Positions 1 through 8,281 are shown, numbered from the stretch's first letter. The stretch: DNA of 36,614 bases from a bacterium (GCA_030626185.1 DAOUPL010000001.1:1-36614), one strand, 5' to 3'. Translations and numbers: made by a program. The notes: generated from the sequence alone by a model not told the origin.

Positions 1-90
1 CTAAATAAAAAAAGTTTGCGAAGAAAACGCTTTCAAGCCGCATTAGATGAGAGTTATATTGCACATCTTATTGGATTAAAGGAAAATTAG
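1..90 (+). CDS. 3' end of an unidentified gene (partial)
   Basis: Frame 1 is open from the first base to a TAG stop at 88-90 and encodes 29 residues rich in Lys and Arg near the start, ending in GLKEN. The gene begins outside the window. Too little is visible to name a family. It is followed 101 bases later by a gene on the same strand. The call rests only on the open frame and could be chance, although 29 codons without a stop at this AT content is more likely to be coding than not. Confidence 0.45.
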   Translation, partial: LNKKSLRRKRFQAALDESYIAHLIGLKEN

Positions 91-191
91 ATGCGTTTGC
101 CCTGATGGAGATCCTAACAAACAAGACAAAACAATCTTTTTTGTACATACTGGTACCAATTAAAATTTTAAACATTACAACAGGAATAGTC

Positions 192-725
192 ATGCAAAAA
201 AAATCACTACAATCTTTTTTGTTATCAATTTTGCTACTTGGCAGTTTTATTTCAATTGATCTCTACGCAAGCAGCAGTGATGCTAGTTGCTCACTTGATC
301 CACTAGAAGAGGCATTAGATTGTATTGAAATAAATGATCTATGCAGCCTTCATGAATTAATCAAAATGAATCGACTCGACACGCAATATTTACTAAAATG
401 CGCCTTTTATTATGAAAACCTAAACGTAATAACTTTTTTAATGAGTGAGTATGGCGCATCACCCTTTAAGAAAAATAAAAGCAACTTCAAACCTATTGAT
501 TACTGCACAAGCAAATCAATAAAAAAAGAAGTGTATTATTCAAGATTAGGACAAGCTTTACTACACCATCATAAAAAAACAAATTCTAATAAAGCAAATC
601 AACTCAATATGACAGCTAATCTATTTTATCACTTATGCAGCTGCCGAGAATTCTATTCAGATATAGAAAGTAGATCTGAATTTTTTACTACACCTACATC
701 TTCTAGCGAAGAAGATACAAAGTAA
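192..725 (+). CDS. small secreted protein with ankyrin-like helical repeats
   Basis: This 177-aa protein has a typical Sec signal peptide: MQKK, then a hydrophobic stretch of about 20 residues ending near LYAS. I chose the ATG at 192 because the longer frame from 105 would bury this leader behind 29 unlikely residues. The mature part has helix pairs that read like degenerate ankyrin repeats (LEEALDCIEINDLCSLHELIK, then NVITFLMSEYGASPF). The C-terminus is polar and low in complexity (TSSSEEDTK). It converges with the next gene, leaving a 2-base gap and no visible terminator. The protein is probably exported to the periplasm, surface or host. The ankyrin assignment is weak because the consensus TPLHxA is not clearly present, and the function is unknown. 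Confidence 0.6.
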   Translation: MQKKSLQSFLLSILLLGSFISIDLYASSSDASCSLDPLEEALDCIEINDLCSLHELIKMNRLDTQYLLKCAFYYENLNVITFLMSEYGASPFKKNKSNFKPIDYCTSKSIKKEVYYSRLGQALLHHHKKTNSNKANQLNMTANLFYHLCSCREFYSDIESRSEFFTTPTSSSEEDTK

Positions 726-727
726 AT

Positions 728-1009
728 CTATTCTAAAATACGAAAAACGCCACGAAAATCTTTTTTTGTCGTATACGGCTCTATCTCTAATGGATGGAGC
801 TGATGCGTTTCTACTTGTTCATGAAGTACATCTAAAAACGCCTCAACATTATCAAAAACTCCTGAAACGATAACATAAACAATATTTTCGGTTTTTTTTA
901 ATTGTGCCATTCCTTCCAGCCCTTGCTCTCGAGCATATTTTAGAACAACTTCTTTTAAAAAATTTTTTGGTATTTGCGCATTAAACGTGATGACTAAAGT
1001 TTGACGCAT
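728..1009 (-). CDS. acylphosphatase-like protein lacking the catalytic arginine
   Basis: This 93-aa cytoplasmic protein has the length and layout of acylphosphatases: a first strand (LVITFNA), a helix (KNFLKEVVLKYAREQGL) followed by EGMAQ, a strand-helix unit (YVIVSGVFDNVEAFLDVLHE) and a last strand (FRGVFRIL). The family's catalytic loop normally reads GxVQGVxFR with a later Asn. Here the corresponding positions read AQIPKNFL and EGMAQ, so the Arg and Asn appear to be lost. A clear Shine-Dalgarno sequence (AGGAGAAGCA before ATG) supports the start. It is either a binding-only relative or a different ferredoxin-like fold protein. The fold is inferred from the pattern, not from a search. Confidence 0.5.
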   Translation of the reverse strand: MRQTLVITFNAQIPKNFLKEVVLKYAREQGLEGMAQLKKTENIVYVIVSGVFDNVEAFLDVLHEQVETHQLHPLEIEPYTTKKDFRGVFRILE

Positions 1010-1075
1010 TGCTTCTCCTTTTTTTGCTTCGGATCAAAAAATACCAAAGTTTATCTAACTTTGTCAAAAGTTATC

Positions 1076-1105
1076 TTACAAGATCATCAAATATGATAGG
1101 ATAAT
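1076..1105 (+). promoter_or_regulatory. possible sigma70 promoter of gltX
   Basis: A TTACAA -35 box (1076-1081) is separated by 18 bases from a GATAAT -10 box (1100-1105), 41 bases before the gltX ATG. Both hexamers are imperfect, so this is a modest call in AT-rich DNA. Confidence 0.35.
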
Positions 1106-1145
1106 AAAAAGTTAAATTATCCTTGATCATTTGGAAAAAACAATT

Positions 1146-2570
1146 ATGAGTAACAAAAATTATCGCTTGCGCTTTGCACCAGCGCCAACAGGCATGATGC
1201 ACTTAGGCAATGTGCGCACAGCACTTATGAACTTTTTATTTGCCAAACAAAACAATGCTGCTTTTGTGCTTCGCGTAGAAGATACCGACCCATCACGAAA
1301 CTTTGACCCACAAGCAAAACAAATTATGGCTGATCTGGCATGGCTCGGCATCACCTTTGACGAAGGACCATTTTTTCAGTCACAGCGCACAGAAACTTAT
1401 AAAGAAAAATTAGAGCAATTAATCAAAAGCAATCACGTGTACCGCTGTTTTTGTTCAGAAGATGAACTTAACAAAAAACGTGTACGCCAACGCGCACTGC
1501 GCACGGCACCACGCTACGATCGTGCATGCGCCAAACTTTCTGATGGTGAAATAAAAAAACGCCTTGAAAATAATGATTCTTTTATCTGGCGCCTCAAACT
1601 TGATCATGACAAAACAATAACCATTAGCGACCTTGCACGTGATAACATTGTTTTTGAATGCAAAAATTTTTCAGACTTTCCCCTCACACGTTCTGATGGC
1701 ACGTTCACTTTTATGTTTGCCAACTGCATCGACGACATCACTATGAACATCACGCATGTTTTTAGAGGTGAAGATCATTTGAGCAACACTGCAGGGCAAG
1801 CAGCATTGTTTGAAATCTTCAATCAACCATTGCCAACATTCTGGCATATGCCAATTTTGTGCAACATTGATGGCAAAAAACTTTCTAAGCGTGATTTTGG
1901 TTTTTCGTTAGTAGATTTAAAAAAAGAAGGTTATCTGCCAGAGGCACTGGTCAATTATCTTGCAATGACCGGCACATCGTTTAGTCACAAACTCAAAACT
2001 CTCGAACAATTAACCGGTGAATACAACTTTACCAACATTCACGGTAGCGGTCAGATTAAATATGACCCACAACAACTTATACTTCTTAACAAAAAATGGA
2101 TTCAACATCTTGATAATGATGATTTAGCAACGCGATGCTCAAGTTATCTTAAAGAAGAAATTGAAAAAGCTAATCTTTCACAAGAACGCCTCGCTCACTT
2201 ATTATCATTTGCAAAAAGTGAAATGAGCAGACTCGCTGATTGCAAAAAAGCACTTGCGCCAATTATTAACATCCCAAACATTTCAGCAGAACTTTTTATT
2301 GAACATGTTTCTGCCGACACGCTTGCTATAATTATTCCTATCATAAAAGCACACATGAATACTCTTGATAATCCTAATGCGTTTGTAAAAGCGATTAAAC
2401 ATGCAGCGTATGAAAGTGACATAAAATTACGACAGTTATTCTACTTTCTTCGTCTTGCCTTGATGGGCAACGTACAAGGATACGGTATATTTGAATTGAT
2501 CAGCATGCTTGGCAAGCAAGAAAGTACCGAACGACTCAATCGTGCGATTGCGCTGGTAACAAGCGGTTAG
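1146..2570 (+). CDS. gltX: glutamyl-tRNA synthetase
   Basis: This class I aminoacyl-tRNA synthetase charges tRNA-Glu with glutamate in the cytoplasm. The signature region APAPTGMMHLGNVRTAL contains the HIGH-type motif as HLGN (residues 19-22), and the KMSKS loop reads KKLSKRD near residue 245. The 474-aa length is normal for the family, with a helical anticodon-binding domain in the last third. I chose the ATG at 1146 because the TTG 15 bases upstream only adds MEKTI. Whether it is discriminating or also charges tRNA-Gln cannot be told here, and no gatCAB or glnS gene is in the window. Its last 35 bases overlap the convergent gene at 2536-2793. Confidence 0.95.
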   Translation: MSNKNYRLRFAPAPTGMMHLGNVRTALMNFLFAKQNNAAFVLRVEDTDPSRNFDPQAKQIMADLAWLGITFDEGPFFQSQRTETYKEKLEQLIKSNHVYRCFCSEDELNKKRVRQRALRTAPRYDRACAKLSDGEIKKRLENNDSFIWRLKLDHDKTITISDLARDNIVFECKNFSDFPLTRSDGTFTFMFANCIDDITMNITHVFRGEDHLSNTAGQAALFEIFNQPLPTFWHMPILCNIDGKKLSKRDFGFSLVDLKKEGYLPEALVNYLAMTGTSFSHKLKTLEQLTGEYNFTNIHGSGQIKYDPQQLILLNKKWIQHLDNDDLATRCSSYLKEEIEKANLSQERLAHLLSFAKSEMSRLADCKKALAPIINIPNISAELFIEHVSADTLAIIIPIIKAHMNTLDNPNAFVKAIKHAAYESDIKLRQLFYFLRLALMGNVQGYGIFELISMLGKQESTERLNRAIALVTSG

Positions 2571-2793
2571 CTTTTTGTTCAAACGCTTGCACAAAACCTT
2601 GTTGTTGATAAAATTTCATAAGCGTACAAAACTCATCGTTCATCGCTGGAGCTACAAAAAATTCAAGCAATCCTTTTTCAGCATTAAGTGTTCGTATAAA
2701 CACGAGATTATCGAAACTTTTTAACGTTGCGCTAACAAACCATGTTGTTGAACGAACAACAATTGCTTGATAATAAACTGAAGATAATGACAT
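2536..2793 (-). CDS. small conserved protein, DUF4911-like
   Basis: This 85-aa soluble protein reads as a short alpha/beta domain: VYYQAIVVRSTTWFVSATLKSFDNLVFIRTLNAEKG, then LLEFFVAPAMNDEFCTLMKFYQQQG. A substrate-like strand, the xxRTL turn, the xxVAP strand and a final helix resemble my recollection of the DUF4911 family of short bacterial proteins, whose function is unknown. A good Shine-Dalgarno sequence (AAGGATAAC directly before ATG) supports translation. Its 3' end overlaps the end of gltX by 35 bases on the opposite strand, a tail-to-tail arrangement seen elsewhere in this window. The family name is tentative. Confidence 0.55.
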   Translation of the reverse strand: MSLSSVYYQAIVVRSTTWFVSATLKSFDNLVFIRTLNAEKGLLEFFVAPAMNDEFCTLMKFYQQQGFVQAFEQKANRLLPAQSHD

Positions 2794-2841
2794 GTTATCC
2801 TTATGTAAAACAAAATGTAAAACAAAAAAACTATCTTTTAT

Positions 2842-2870
2842 TTGTCACAACAAGTAAAGAAGGTTATTAT
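2842..2870 (+). promoter_or_regulatory. sigma70-type promoter for the amino-acid permease
   Basis: TTGTCA (2842-2847), a 17-base spacer, and TATTAT (2865-2870) make a near-consensus promoter 45 bases upstream of the permease ATG. The gene also has a good AAAGGACG ribosome-binding site. Confidence 0.6.
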
Positions 2871-2914
2871 TAAAGCATATTTATTTTTTTAACATTATAC
2901 CAAAAGGACGATTT

Positions 2915-4129
2915 ATGTCAGCCGCACAAGCCAATAAAGTTGGCCTTGCAACTGCAACAATTATCGGCATTAATGCCATGATTGGTTCTGGAATTTTTAC
3001 TGCTCCTGCTACAATTGCCACAAACATTGGCCCCGCAGGAATAGTTGCTTATATTTTTGTGGTTGTAGCTGTCTGGTTTATGGCGCTTTCATTATCTCGT
3101 CTTGCAATGTTGTATCCACAAGAAGGATCATTTTACACCTACACAAAACCATGGGCTGGTCACGTTGGTGGCTTAATCGCCGGAGGATTTTACCTTGTTG
3201 GCCTCATTGTTGCAATGGGTTTATTATCTCGCGTTGCGGGTAACTACTTGCATCACGTTATTCCATCACTCAGCGTACACACATTAGGATTATTCACCTT
3301 GCTCAGCATTGTTGTACTTAATCTTTTTGGTGTTGCTTTGTCGCAACTTGGGCAACATATTTTAATTGTAACGACATTGTTCCCATTAGTTGCAACAACT
3401 ATTTTATGCTTTTTTTATGCTGATCTAAGCAACTTAACACCATTTGCACCGTACGGATTTACTAACGTGTTTAAAGCAACGCGTATAGTAATTTTTGGAT
3501 TTTTTGGTTTTGAGTCAGCAGCATCACTATTTTCTGTAGTAAAAAATCCCGCAAAAAATGTACCTCGCGCACTTACTTACTCAATTTTAGTTGTAGGTAC
3601 TGTGTACACCTTGTTTATCACATCAATTATTTCGTCAGTTCCTATGGAACTTTTTGCAAACCCTGAAACACCTTTGTCAGAAATTATTGCACATTTAATT
3701 CCAGAAAATACCTGGATTATTAACATGATTCATTTTGCAATATTATCAGCAATTATTGGCACTGTTCACTCGATGGTGTGGGGCTCAAGTATGTTTTTAC
3801 TTGATCTTGCAAAAAAAGCAAACAACAACGCTAAACAATACGCATCAAACATGCCTAAGCGAGCTCATCAATGTGCTGTGCTAACGGTTGGAGCTGGTAT
3901 CTATTTAGCATTTGATAGCATTGATAATTTATCATTATTCTTTTTCATCACAGCAGCATGCATAGTTTCTGCTTATATTCTTTCGATGATGACCTTGTTA
4001 TTTGATAAAAAAGAATGGCAAACTTTTGGTATAGTTAAAACACTTTTGGGGATTTCAACAGGGCTCATGATCTTATACTTTTCAATTGAAGGTTTAGTCA
4101 TTGAAGTAATAAGTATGCTGAGCAATTGA
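2915..4129 (+). CDS. APC-family amino-acid permease
   Basis: This 404-aa inner-membrane transporter belongs to the amino acid-polyamine-organocation superfamily. The family signature is in the first membrane helix (TIIGINAMIGSGIF), where the unwound GSG segment normally binds the substrate's amino and carboxyl groups. About eleven to twelve hydrophobic helices follow, with the expected short loop YPQEGSFYTY after helix 2. It is a secondary importer or exchanger of amino acids, which suits a parasite that cannot make most of its own. The exact substrate cannot be read from the sequence. The start has an AAAGGACG ribosome-binding site and a strong promoter upstream. It appears to be a single-gene unit. 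Confidence 0.85.
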   Translation: MSAAQANKVGLATATIIGINAMIGSGIFTAPATIATNIGPAGIVAYIFVVVAVWFMALSLSRLAMLYPQEGSFYTYTKPWAGHVGGLIAGGFYLVGLIVAMGLLSRVAGNYLHHVIPSLSVHTLGLFTLLSIVVLNLFGVALSQLGQHILIVTTLFPLVATTILCFFYADLSNLTPFAPYGFTNVFKATRIVIFGFFGFESAASLFSVVKNPAKNVPRALTYSILVVGTVYTLFITSIISSVPMELFANPETPLSEIIAHLIPENTWIINMIHFAILSAIIGTVHSMVWGSSMFLLDLAKKANNNAKQYASNMPKRAHQCAVLTVGAGIYLAFDSIDNLSLFFFITAACIVSAYILSMMTLLFDKKEWQTFGIVKTLLGISTGLMILYFSIEGLVIEVISMLSN

Positions 4130-4178
4130 CGCGCAACTAACGAGCGTGCTATATCTGTAGCAAAATAGAAGGAAACGC

Positions 4179-5699
4179 ATGTTTGAAAAGAACAAGCATT
4201 ATAAAATGAAATTAAATATTTTTATTATTGCAGGCATCGCATTATTGAGCGGATCAAACACATTGTTTGCTTTGCGTTCAACACTTACGCGACACGATGT
4301 TTTTCCGTTGTACAGCACTGTTGATCCAATGGACAAAATGTTAGTGCGCAAACAGAAACTCGAACTTTTTGACGCTGAATGGGCTGACGACAAAGGAGAA
4401 CGTTTTTTCTTTAGCGCTGCACCATTCGCACAAAACGCCGATCGTGGAAAACCAATGAGCGGCGGTTATTTTTTTGATTTAATGGATGCACTACTTGATC
4501 GTGATGAAGATAAAATTGACGATACCGACTTACGTTTTGAACGTTGCACACGTTCTGTTCCATTAATGGATCTTACTGGTCGCACACCAATGATTCCACT
4601 GGTGTTTGGTGATCTTCCACAAGGCAGAACACTTGGGCCATTATTGCAAGAAGCACAAAGTGAGTTGTTCCCTGGGCTAATGCCACCAATTAATGATGAA
4701 AATGTAATTGACCCATGCGAAGAATTTGGTTATTTTACTTTCTTCTCTAAAAAAGTTGGCAAAGTAAAATATCGCAAACGTGGTATTCGCTTTGATATGA
4801 GTTTACGCTTAGGACAAGATTTTGGTTTTAACCTACAAACTGGTGTGGCATCAATTTGCCAAACACGCGTTGAGCCAACCGATTTAACTGATCGCTTAAC
4901 GATTAGCAATGACCGTCTTGACTCTAATGGCACTTTTAACGGTCTCAAGCCTAATGACGTACAAGACTTTTTGATGGAACGTCTTGATTGCATAGCACAA
5001 GAAATAAAATTTGATCTTGCTGGTTATCAAAAAACTTCGATAGAAGAAGTACGAGCACAACTTTATTGGCGACACATCTTTAACATTGATCCTGACGATT
5101 ACAAAAAATGGCCCCACTTTTTATTCATCCCGTATCTACAACTTGGTGCAAGTTTCTCGCCAGAAGATCATCGCGATTACAACAAATTTTATAGCCTCGC
5201 CTTTGGCAACAACGGTCATCACTCAGTTGGCTTAAATGCTGGTCTTGCAATCGACTTTGCAGAAACTATAGAAATTTCTGGTGAAGTTGGTTACCTTCAC
5301 TTCTTTGACCAAACAATTGATTGCTTTAGAGTGCCAAACAGTAAACTACAAAACAACATCTTCCCGTTCACTACTTCTGTAGAGCTTGATCCTGGTCATA
5401 ACTGGCATTTTGCAGGTAAAATTGCTGCTCATCACTTTTTAGACAATCTTTCAATGTTCTTTGAATACATCATGGTAGAACACGCACCAGATGAAATTTG
5501 TCTCAAAAAAGCTGATTCTGCGTTTAAACCAGAAGTGTTAGAACGTCAATCAGGTTGGAAGACAAAACTTGCAAACATTGGCTTTAATTATGATATCTCA
5601 CCAAATATCACGTTAGGCTTCTTGTGGCAGGCACCATTATCACAACGCAACACATACCGTAGCACAACGTTGATGTTCAGTATTAGTGGTACGCTATAA
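4179..5699 (+). CDS. predicted outer-membrane beta-barrel protein
   Basis: This 506-aa exported protein has an N-terminal hydrophobic leader (KLNIFIIAGIALLSGSNTLFA). The second half is rich in alternating hydrophobic-polar strands punctuated by aromatic residues and Gly (FIPYLQLGASF, HHSVGLNAGLAIDF, IEISGEVGYLHFF, WHFAGKIAAHHF, ANIGFNYDISPNITLGFLW), ending in a final strand, TTLMFSISGTL. That pattern fits an outer-membrane barrel, with the first half as a long periplasmic or surface region. A AGAAGGAAACGC ribosome-binding site supports the ATG at 4179; an ATG nine codons later is the alternative. I recognise no named family. It may be a porin-like or surface protein specific to this group. 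The topology is inferred by eye. Confidence 0.6.
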   Translation: MFEKNKHYKMKLNIFIIAGIALLSGSNTLFALRSTLTRHDVFPLYSTVDPMDKMLVRKQKLELFDAEWADDKGERFFFSAAPFAQNADRGKPMSGGYFFDLMDALLDRDEDKIDDTDLRFERCTRSVPLMDLTGRTPMIPLVFGDLPQGRTLGPLLQEAQSELFPGLMPPINDENVIDPCEEFGYFTFFSKKVGKVKYRKRGIRFDMSLRLGQDFGFNLQTGVASICQTRVEPTDLTDRLTISNDRLDSNGTFNGLKPNDVQDFLMERLDCIAQEIKFDLAGYQKTSIEEVRAQLYWRHIFNIDPDDYKKWPHFLFIPYLQLGASFSPEDHRDYNKFYSLAFGNNGHHSVGLNAGLAIDFAETIEISGEVGYLHFFDQTIDCFRVPNSKLQNNIFPFTTSVELDPGHNWHFAGKIAAHHFLDNLSMFFEYIMVEHAPDEICLKKADSAFKPEVLERQSGWKTKLANIGFNYDISPNITLGFLWQAPLSQRNTYRSTTLMFSISGTL

Positions 5700-5713
5700 A
5701 GAATTCAAAAAAT

Positions 5714-5742
5714 TAGACAAAGAGCTAAAGTAACGCTAAAAT
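5714..5742 (+). promoter_or_regulatory. possible promoter of rpsU-rbfA
   Basis: TAGACA (5714-5719), a 17-base spacer and TAAAAT (5737-5742) lie about 50 bases before rpsU. A perfect TATAAT also sits at 5747-5752 but lacks a convincing -35 box. One of the two probably drives the operon. Confidence 0.4.
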
Positions 5743-5794
5743 AAAGTATAATTACTGTATTAGATTATAAAATCGAAGGATAGGTACATTACCT

Positions 5795-6022
5795 ATGAGC
5801 AAAAAGAAAACAAATCTCGAAGTTAATGTTTTTGGCCCCGCAGATCGCGCTTTGCGTCGTCTAAAAAAGCTTTGTGAACGTGAAGGCGTAGTAAGAGACA
5901 TGAAGCGTCGTGTCTACTTTGAACCAAACACACAAAAGCGTCGCAAACGTTTAGTACGCGCTATTAAACAAAATATGACTCGTATGATTGCTCAAGGACT
6001 CATTGCTGTTCCTAAAAATTAA
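5795..6022 (+). CDS. rpsU: 30S ribosomal protein S21
   Basis: This 75-aa basic protein has the S21 pattern: an N-terminal VNVFGPADRALRRLKKLCEREGVVRDMKRR segment, then a second basic helix with the RKRLVRAIKQN run. S21 sits on the 30S platform near the anti-Shine-Dalgarno end of 16S rRNA and helps initiation. Length and charge are normal for the family. Its TAA stop shares one base with the ATG of rbfA (TAATG), so the two are translationally coupled. The grouping with a 30S maturation factor makes functional sense. Confidence 0.9.
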   Translation: MSKKKTNLEVNVFGPADRALRRLKKLCEREGVVRDMKRRVYFEPNTQKRRKRLVRAIKQNMTRMIAQGLIAVPKN

Positions 6023-6393
6023 TGAAAACTAATCGCGTACAAGATATTAAACGAGCTCAAAAAGAGTCGTTATTGTTTCAGAAACTTTCTGAATTCTTTT
6101 TACGCATCAAGCAAGATGAACCAAGCTTGCAAACATTGACACTCAATCGTGTGCGATTATCAAAAGATAAAAGTATGTGTAATGTTTACTTTATCGCTAA
6201 TGGTGGAATTAAGGCATTTGAAGAAATGCTCAAAACATTAGTTTTGTACAAACCATCAATGCGTTCATCACTCGCAAAATCAACGCATGCACGTTACACG
6301 CCACAAATTAAATTTCGCTATGACGAACATGCAGAAGAACAAGAACGCGTTAATGCATTGATTGATCGATTAAAAGACGAAGGTAACTTATAA
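6022..6393 (+). CDS. rbfA: ribosome-binding factor A
   Basis: This 123-aa KH-fold protein is needed for late maturation of the 30S subunit, acting near the 5' end of 16S rRNA. The middle of the protein reads like RbfA: LTLNRVRLSKDKSMCNVYF, then the helix FEEMLKTL, then SSLAKSTHARYTPQIKFRYDE, which matches the family's RxxLAxxxxLRxxPxLxFxxD strand. The start codon overlaps the rpsU stop by one base. There is no Shine-Dalgarno sequence of its own, so translation probably depends on rpsU. The family assignment rests on these conserved strands and on length. Confidence 0.85.
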   Translation: MKTNRVQDIKRAQKESLLFQKLSEFFLRIKQDEPSLQTLTLNRVRLSKDKSMCNVYFIANGGIKAFEEMLKTLVLYKPSMRSSLAKSTHARYTPQIKFRYDEHAEEQERVNALIDRLKDEGNL

Positions 6394-6407
6394 TTACAAC
6401 ACTTTTT

Positions 6408-7157
6408 TTGTTCACCTCATTTATTATTTTTCTTTGTTGGGGTTCTTTTTTAAATGTTGTAGGTTATCGCCTTATTCGTTCTATTGATCTTGTTTTTTTA
6501 CGCTCACGCTGTAATGCGTGCAAACAGACACTTACGTGGTACGATCTTATTCCCCTGCTTTCATGGTTATCGTTACGAGGCAAATGTCGTTACTGCAATG
6601 TGCCTATTTCTTTTTTGTATCCACTTATTGAGCTACTTACTGCAACAATGCTGACTGCGTTACTTGTTTATGTCCCAGAGGCTTATTTTTTTGCGTACGC
6701 GTTATTTTTTTCAGCGCTTATTGTCGTCATTCGTTCTGATTTAGAATCGATGCTTATTTCACGTTTTACGTCGCTCTATCTTGTGCCACTTGGTTGGTTG
6801 TTTGCACATCTAAAGATGATTCCATTGTCGTTATGGCAAAGTTTCACCATCTCAATTGGTGCATTTTTCTTTTTAACTGCAATTAGTTGGTTTTTCAATA
6901 AAGTAACGGGTAAACAAGGTATGGGCCAAGGAGACATTGATCTTTTTACACTCATTGGTGCGTTTACTGGCGTTGTTGGTTGTTGGTTTACGTTGTTATT
7001 TGCTTCGCTCACTGGTAGCGTTATTGGCATAGCTTATCTTTTATATACTAAACAACAAATCAATACCCGTATTCCGTTCGGTCCCTTTTTATCTTTTGGT
7101 GCAATGATTTATGTGTTGCACGCACCAACAATTATCAAATTATTGCTTACCAAATGA
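6408..7157 (+). CDS. pilD: prepilin peptidase (type IV pilin / pseudopilin leader peptidase)
   Basis: This inner-membrane aspartic protease cleaves prepilin and pseudopilin leaders and usually N-methylates the new N-terminal Phe. The 249-aa protein has the GSFLNVVGYRL opening, a cytoplasmic zinc-type loop with two CxxC pairs (RCNAC, KCRYC), one catalytic Asp in IRSDLESM and the second in the GxGD motif (GMGQGDIDLF), then several membrane helices. The start is uncertain: TTG at 6408 gives a good N-terminus, and ATT at 6393 is the only longer choice. It follows rbfA by 14 bases. The pseudopilin at 8293-8772 is a likely substrate. Its end overlaps the convergent 88-aa gene by 49 bases. Confidence 0.9.
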   Translation: MFTSFIIFLCWGSFLNVVGYRLIRSIDLVFLRSRCNACKQTLTWYDLIPLLSWLSLRGKCRYCNVPISFLYPLIELLTATMLTALLVYVPEAYFFAYALFFSALIVVIRSDLESMLISRFTSLYLVPLGWLFAHLKMIPLSLWQSFTISIGAFFFLTAISWFFNKVTGKQGMGQGDIDLFTLIGAFTGVVGCWFTLLFASLTGSVIGIAYLLYTKQQINTRIPFGPFLSFGAMIYVLHAPTIIKLLLTK

Positions 7158-7375
7158 TCTAACCAATCGAAAATATAATCTTTTGCGATGGATTTCATCT
7201 CTTCGCCTGTAATCATTCTCTTCTTTTTTTTAGAGCTATTAGAAAAATCACTACATTTTTCATTTTTACAAATTTTTGATTCATAATTTGTAAACGACAA
7301 TATATATCGTCCTGGTTGCTCACTTGCAACAACCACATTACTCAAACAAATCAAAAGAAATAAAACAAACTTCAT
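7109..7375 (-). CDS. 88-aa secreted protein sharing the ankyrin gene's leader
   Basis: The first 18 residues are a signal peptide differing by one residue (V4 for I4) from that of the upstream ankyrin protein. The rest (a Cys-poor, Lys-rich body with SNSSKKKKR in the middle and ending GACNT) has no resemblance to it and no family I recognise. The leader region is part of an 83-base direct repeat, so this gene was built by copying the leader onto new sequence, or it is a duplicate whose body has diverged. It has a ribosome-binding site (AAGGAATATTTGT before ATG) and is the third gene of the pilin-ankyrin operon. It overlaps the convergent prepilin peptidase gene by 49 bases. Confidence 0.55.
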   Translation of the reverse strand: MKFVLFLLICLSNVVVASEQPGRYILSFTNYESKICKNEKCSDFSNSSKKKKRMITGEEMKSIAKDYIFDWLDHLVSNNLIIVGACNT

Positions 7376-7403
7376 ACAAATATTCCTTAATCAGCAAAAT
7401 CAC
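7321..7403. repeat. 83-base direct repeat, copy A (pilin tail plus leader)
   Basis: This copy aligns without gaps to 8227-8309, with about 12 differences (roughly 86% identity). It covers the 88-aa gene's leader, ribosome-binding site, and a remnant of the end of the pseudopilin gene: on the minus strand it still reads Asp-Phe-Ala-Asp-stop, against Asp-Leu-Ala-Asp-stop in the real gene. Confidence 0.8.
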
Positions 7404-7411
7404 AAAACCAT

Positions 7412-8281
7412 TTAAAGAATTATACAACAATCTTCTTGCGGTTGCGTTCTTATTGCACCATTTCTTCGTAACGTACTTATAATGCTTCCTCTATAACATG
7501 AAGACCAATTAAGAAACCTATTTACTGCGCGATAAAGGTCAACTTTATTCCCTGTGCGGCGTGAAATAAATGCTTCATCCGTAGAAGCGTTATTATTTAA
7601 TAATAACTCTATTAAAAGTGGATAACGATAATGAATCCGAATACAGGAAGCTAAAAGATTAAGACGATACGATCTATATCGAATCTGTCCTAAATTTACA
7701 TCTGCTCCATGATCTATTAAACATCGAATTAAATCAAATCTCTTTAAATTTAGCGTCACTGAACATGCCAAAAATAATGGAGTTAATTCACAATCTTTTT
7801 CGTCATCTTGTATTGTTTCATTTATTTCTGCGTTGTTGTCCAATAATAATTTTACTTTTTCAAGATAACCTTTTGCACAAGCCAACATTAATGGCGAATG
7901 TCCAGGACCATTTCTTACTGAAACATCAGCACCATTTTCTAACAACAATCTCACGCTATCAACTGAGCCATACTCACACATTAAGCTTAAAACTGTATCA
8001 CCAAAACGATTTGACTCATTAATCGTGTCTTTGATTGTGTCATCTTCTTCTAGGAAGTTTTGCAATTCAGCATAATCTCCATAACAACACATTCGCATTA
8101 AAAAAGTATTACCGTTCTCATCAATACCATTGTCGCCATCTGTTAATGGAGAAATATTATTTCTGAAATATTCTGGCCATTGTTTTGTCGAGTTTTCATC
8201 AAAATCATCTAACGGTATGTATTCATCACTTGCAACAACCACATTACTCAAACAGATCAACAAAAACAAAATAAACTTCAC
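7412..8281 (-). CDS. secreted ankyrin-repeat protein with a C-terminal CaaX-like box
   Basis: This 289-aa protein has a signal peptide (residues 1-18, cleaved after VVVAS), then four to five ankyrin repeats at roughly residues 56-82, 92-124, 126-155, 166-196 and 206-235 (clear examples: GDTVLSLMCEYGSVDSVRLLLENGADV and HSPLMLACAKGYLEKVKLLLDNNAEIN). It ends in CCIIL, so the last four residues, CIIL (286-289), form a CaaX prenylation motif with Leu last. The GTG start has an AAGGAG ribosome-binding site that overlaps the stop of the pseudopilin gene 11 bases upstream, so the two are co-transcribed. The likely role is an exported protein that binds a host or surface partner. Prenylation by host enzymes is an inference. 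Confidence 0.85.
   Translation of the reverse strand: MKFILFLLICLSNVVVASDEYIPLDDFDENSTKQWPEYFRNNISPLTDGDNGIDENGNTFLMRMCCYGDYAELQNFLEEDDTIKDTINESNRFGDTVLSLMCEYGSVDSVRLLLENGADVSVRNGPGHSPLMLACAKGYLEKVKLLLDNNAEINETIQDDEKDCELTPLFLACSVTLNLKRFDLIRCLIDHGADVNLGQIRYRSYRLNLLASCIRIHYRYPLLIELLLNNNASTDEAFISRRTGNKVDLYRAVNRFLNWSSCYRGSIISTLRRNGAIRTQPQEDCCIIL

Noticed and set aside
7375..7411. Pilin-like reading frame between the ankyrin and 88-aa genes
   Set aside because: Only the last four codons and stop of the pseudopilin are recognisable here, as part of the duplicated 83-base block; there is no second pilin gene.
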